Source: Candidatus Omnitrophota bacterium
GTDB taxonomy: Bacteria; Omnitrophota; 4484-213
Reading direction: 5' to 3'
DNA length: 7,919 nucleotides
Assembly: GCA_003645805.1 (NCBI GenBank)
Contig: QNCL01000035.1
Coordinates: forward strand, 1 to 7,919
Shown here: positions 6,100 through 7,919 of the stretch, in pieces
Layout: each line of letters begins with the position of its first letter
Numbering within the stretch: position 1 is the first letter of the stretch
Translations under genes and position numbers: made by a program
The notes under the pieces: generated by a model
What the model saw: the letters and a program-made list of their open reading frames with translations, nothing else
What the model was told of the DNA's origin: nothing
Databases searched by the model: none

Positions 6100-7491
6100 C
6101 TACTTTACTTTTTCCTTTTTCTCTTTTCTCTTATACTTCTCTATCTCTATACTACTCTGAGAAAGGTAATGAATATTGGTATTCTCTGCATTCCTGACAA
6201 TATGTGGAGTAATGAAGATAAGCAGATCTTTCTTCTCTATACTGTCTATAGTATGGGTAAATAGATGCCCTAAAAGAGGAATGTCTCCCAAGAAGGGCAC
6301 CTTATTCTTTGTTTTACTCTTCTTATCCTTGAGCAGACCCCCAATAATCAAGGTATCCCCATCCTTAACCATCACCTTCGTTTCCACCTCTTGGGTGGTA
6401 AGGATAGGTATCTCCGCGCTATCAAAGGTTACTGTTCCCGCCTTATCGCTTATCTCGGGACGAATCCGGAGGGTAATCCTCTCATCTTCGTTTACGGTAG
6501 GAGTAACAGTAAGGAGAATACCATACTCAATATACTCCCAACCTGAGATATGAAACTTGCCCTGCTCTTCATTGTAGGTATACTGGGCGACAGGCCATTT
6601 TGTTCCTACGGTTATCTTTGCCTCCTGATTATTAAGAGTGGTAATCTTGGGACTGGAGAGAATATTGGTATCGGTGCGCGAACTCAGAAATTGCATAATT
6701 GCCTGAAATTGATTGAAGTCTATGGTTCCATATTGGAAATCTGACCCTGAAGGAGCAGGAAAGTCTCCTTCAAGGTATTTATTATCACTGTGAGGACTAA
6801 AGGGCCAGATAAGGGATCTCTTTGCTCCATAAGCGGTTATTTCGGCATTCCAGTTAATCCCTAACTTCTCCTCATCTCCCAGGCTTACCTCCACTATCTG
6901 CGCCTCTATCATCACCTGCGGAGTAACCCTATCCAACTTCTCTATCACCTTCTCTACTTTGTCAAGGACAGGAGGGATATCGGTAATGATCAATAAATTT
7001 GTCCTCTTGTCATACTCCAGTCTACCTCTCTCTGAAAGCATCTTCTCCAGCGACTTGCTCACTTCCTCAGCATTGGCATAACTTAAACCAAAGACGCGTG
7101 TACGCACCTCTTCCTGGCGTAATTTGCTTATCTCGCACACCCGAATTACATTGCCCTCTCTCTCATAGCCAAACCCATAGGTACGCAGAATAACATCCAG
7201 TGCTCTTTCCCAGGAAACATCCGAGAGATGAATACTTATCTTTCCCCTCACATCCTCTCCATAGACGATATTCATCCCGCTTTTGTAGGAGATAATCCTG
7301 AGCACATCCTTGATATCTGCTTCTTTAAAGTCCATTGTCACCTTTCCCTCTGCGCTCTCTATCACCTTCTTCTCTTCCAACTCCTCTGCTTGCTCAGTCT
7401 TCTGGGCTCTTAGGATAAACACAGGAAAAAAGGAAAGGAGAAATGCCCCTGCTATTAACAGAAAAACCTTAAACCCCTTTTTTCTACTCAT
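6100..7491 (-). CDS. pilQ: Type IV pilus secretin, PilQ-type, short form
   Basis: This is an outer-membrane multimeric channel through which the type IV pilus passes. The 463-residue protein has an N-terminal signal sequence (KKGFKVF followed by a hydrophobic run to about residue 28, with LRAQ as a plausible cleavage region and no lipobox). An STN/N0 domain follows (about 51-118, with KDVLRIISYKSGMNIVYGED), then an N1 domain (131-190, ending VEKVIEKLDRVTPQVMIEAQ) and the secretin domain (195-433). The secretin signature VPFLGDIPLLGHLF is at 398-411, followed by KDLLIFITPHIV. It is shorter than proteobacterial PilQ (roughly 700 residues) because the cell-wall-binding AMIN domains are missing; it ends in a Lys-rich tail. 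ATG at 7491-7489 overlaps the preceding gene by 8 nt, with GAGGGG at 7500-7495. Type II secretion secretins share this fold, but the PilO/PilP-like neighbour favours the pilus assignment. Confidence 0.93.
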   Translation of the reverse strand: MSRKKGFKVFLLIAGAFLLSFFPVFILRAQKTEQAEELEEKKVIESAEGKVTMDFKEADIKDVLRIISYKSGMNIVYGEDVRGKISIHLSDVSWERALDVILRTYGFGYEREGNVIRVCEISKLRQEEVRTRVFGLSYANAEEVSKSLEKMLSERGRLEYDKRTNLLIITDIPPVLDKVEKVIEKLDRVTPQVMIEAQIVEVSLGDEEKLGINWNAEITAYGAKRSLIWPFSPHSDNKYLEGDFPAPSGSDFQYGTIDFNQFQAIMQFLSSRTDTNILSSPKITTLNNQEAKITVGTKWPVAQYTYNEEQGKFHISGWEYIEYGILLTVTPTVNEDERITLRIRPEISDKAGTVTFDSAEIPILTTQEVETKVMVKDGDTLIIGGLLKDKKSKTKNKVPFLGDIPLLGHLFTHTIDSIEKKDLLIFITPHIVRNAENTNIHYLSQSSIEIEKYKRKEKKEKVK

Positions 7492-7919
7492 TTTCCCCTC
7501 GCAACCTAAGATTATACTCCTTATCCTCTCGGATTAATCTGATAACCCCTCCCTTCTCTATTGCCTCCAGCCTAAACTCTCCCAACTGTTCTCCTTCCTC
7601 CACAATATGTCCATTTATCAATGCCACTGCTCCCTGCGGGCTATAGGTTATTCCCTGCAATCGGATATCTGAGAGGTTATGAATATTGCGAAAGAAGGGC
7701 TTGCTGACGCGTGCTGAGGGAGAAGAGGTTGAAAGCAACCCTTTCTCTTTTAAATAACAAACCTTGGAAGTAGAACCTTGATCGGTGATAAAAGATCTAA
7801 GGACAAACCTCGCCTTGAACCCGGCTTCATCTCTTTCTATACTAAATTTATCTATCTGAATAAACTTATTGCATCCTTCAAGATAGGAAAGAAATCTGAG
7901 TAAACCTTCAAACTCCCCC
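7484..7919 (-). CDS. Type IV pilus alignment protein, PilO-like joined to PilP/GspC-like domain (5' end missing)
   Basis: The frame is open from the right edge to TAG at 7486-7484, giving the last 144 residues of a larger protein. A TTG at 7738 could be read as a start of an 84-residue protein, but the frame continues upstream without a stop, so the gene is partial rather than short. Residues 1-47 of the visible part (GEFEGLLRFLSYLEG, IQIDKFSIER, KARFVLRSF) resemble the C-terminal ferredoxin-like domain of PilO. After a linker of about 40 residues, the last 60 (IRLQGITYSPQGAVALINGH, then VEEGEQLGEFRLEAIEKGGV) resemble the small beta domain of PilP/GspC that docks on secretin N domains. The natural role is to link the inner-membrane pilus assembly platform to the secretin encoded immediately downstream (8-nt overlap). 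The domain reading rests on pattern recognition and the neighbour; fusion of PilO and PilP functions is an inference. Confidence 0.75.
   Translation of the reverse strand, partial: GEFEGLLRFLSYLEGCNKFIQIDKFSIERDEAGFKARFVLRSFITDQGSTSKVCYLKEKGLLSTSSPSARVSKPFFRNIHNLSDIRLQGITYSPQGAVALINGHIVEEGEQLGEFRLEAIEKGGVIRLIREDKEYNLRLRGENE

Noticed and set aside
7484..7738. Separate 84-residue gene starting at TTG 7738
   Set aside because: The frame is open without a stop to the window edge and encodes recognisable PilO-like sequence upstream, so the TTG is most likely an internal Leu codon.
1..7919. CRISPR, tRNA, rRNA, insertion sequence or defence system
   Set aside because: No repeat-spacer pattern, tRNA cloverleaf, transposase motif or defence domain was seen on either strand; conserved housekeeping genes fill nearly all the window.

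Overview
The window carries only minus-strand genes and reads as a compact bacterial housekeeping cluster. In transcription order (right to left) it holds: the 3' part of a type IV pilus inner-membrane gene that looks like PilO joined to a PilP/GspC-like domain (7484 to beyond 7919); a short PilQ-type secretin (6100-7491); an RNase E/G family endoribonuclease of RNase G size (4542-6014); ribosomal protein L21 (4202-4528); five F-type ATP synthase genes in the order c, b, delta, alpha, gamma (4124 down to 438); and the 5' part of an undecaprenyl-diphosphatase gene, uppP/bacA, running off the left edge (1-381). No tRNA, rRNA, mobile element, CRISPR array or convincing intrinsic terminator was seen. 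Every gap is under 120 bases and several genes overlap, so most or all of the genes are probably cotranscribed in one or a few units.

The organism is a Gram-negative-type (diderm) bacterium, because it has an outer-membrane secretin with the PilO/PilP alignment apparatus. The proteins are rich in Lys, Glu and Arg, and the coding strand is purine-rich with strong Shine-Dalgarno sequences. Gene content and order would fit an uncultured anaerobic lineage (for example Omnitrophota-like or a neighbouring candidate phylum), but this is a guess from style and was not tested by phylogeny.

Functionally there are three blocks. The right block is type IV pilus machinery: the inner-membrane PilO/PilP-like protein should dock onto the outer-membrane secretin ring. 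The middle block, RNase G followed by L21, is a widely conserved pair in RNA processing and ribosome assembly, but the usual next gene, rpmA (L27), is missing. The left block is an incomplete F1Fo operon: subunit a (atpB), beta (atpD) and epsilon (atpC) are absent from where they would normally flank these five genes, and uppP follows gamma.

The most interesting point is the ATP synthase c subunit. Besides the usual helix-2 ion-binding Glu it has a second Glu in helix 1, at the position equivalent to Gln32 of the Ilyobacter Na+ c ring, together with the Ser/Thr/Tyr residues of Na+-binding c rings. This is the two-carboxylate motif described for the Fusobacterium nucleatum Na+ rotor, so the enzyme is probably Na+-coupled. 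No unknown defence or mobile system is visible; the rest is mainly unusual arrangement of known genes.
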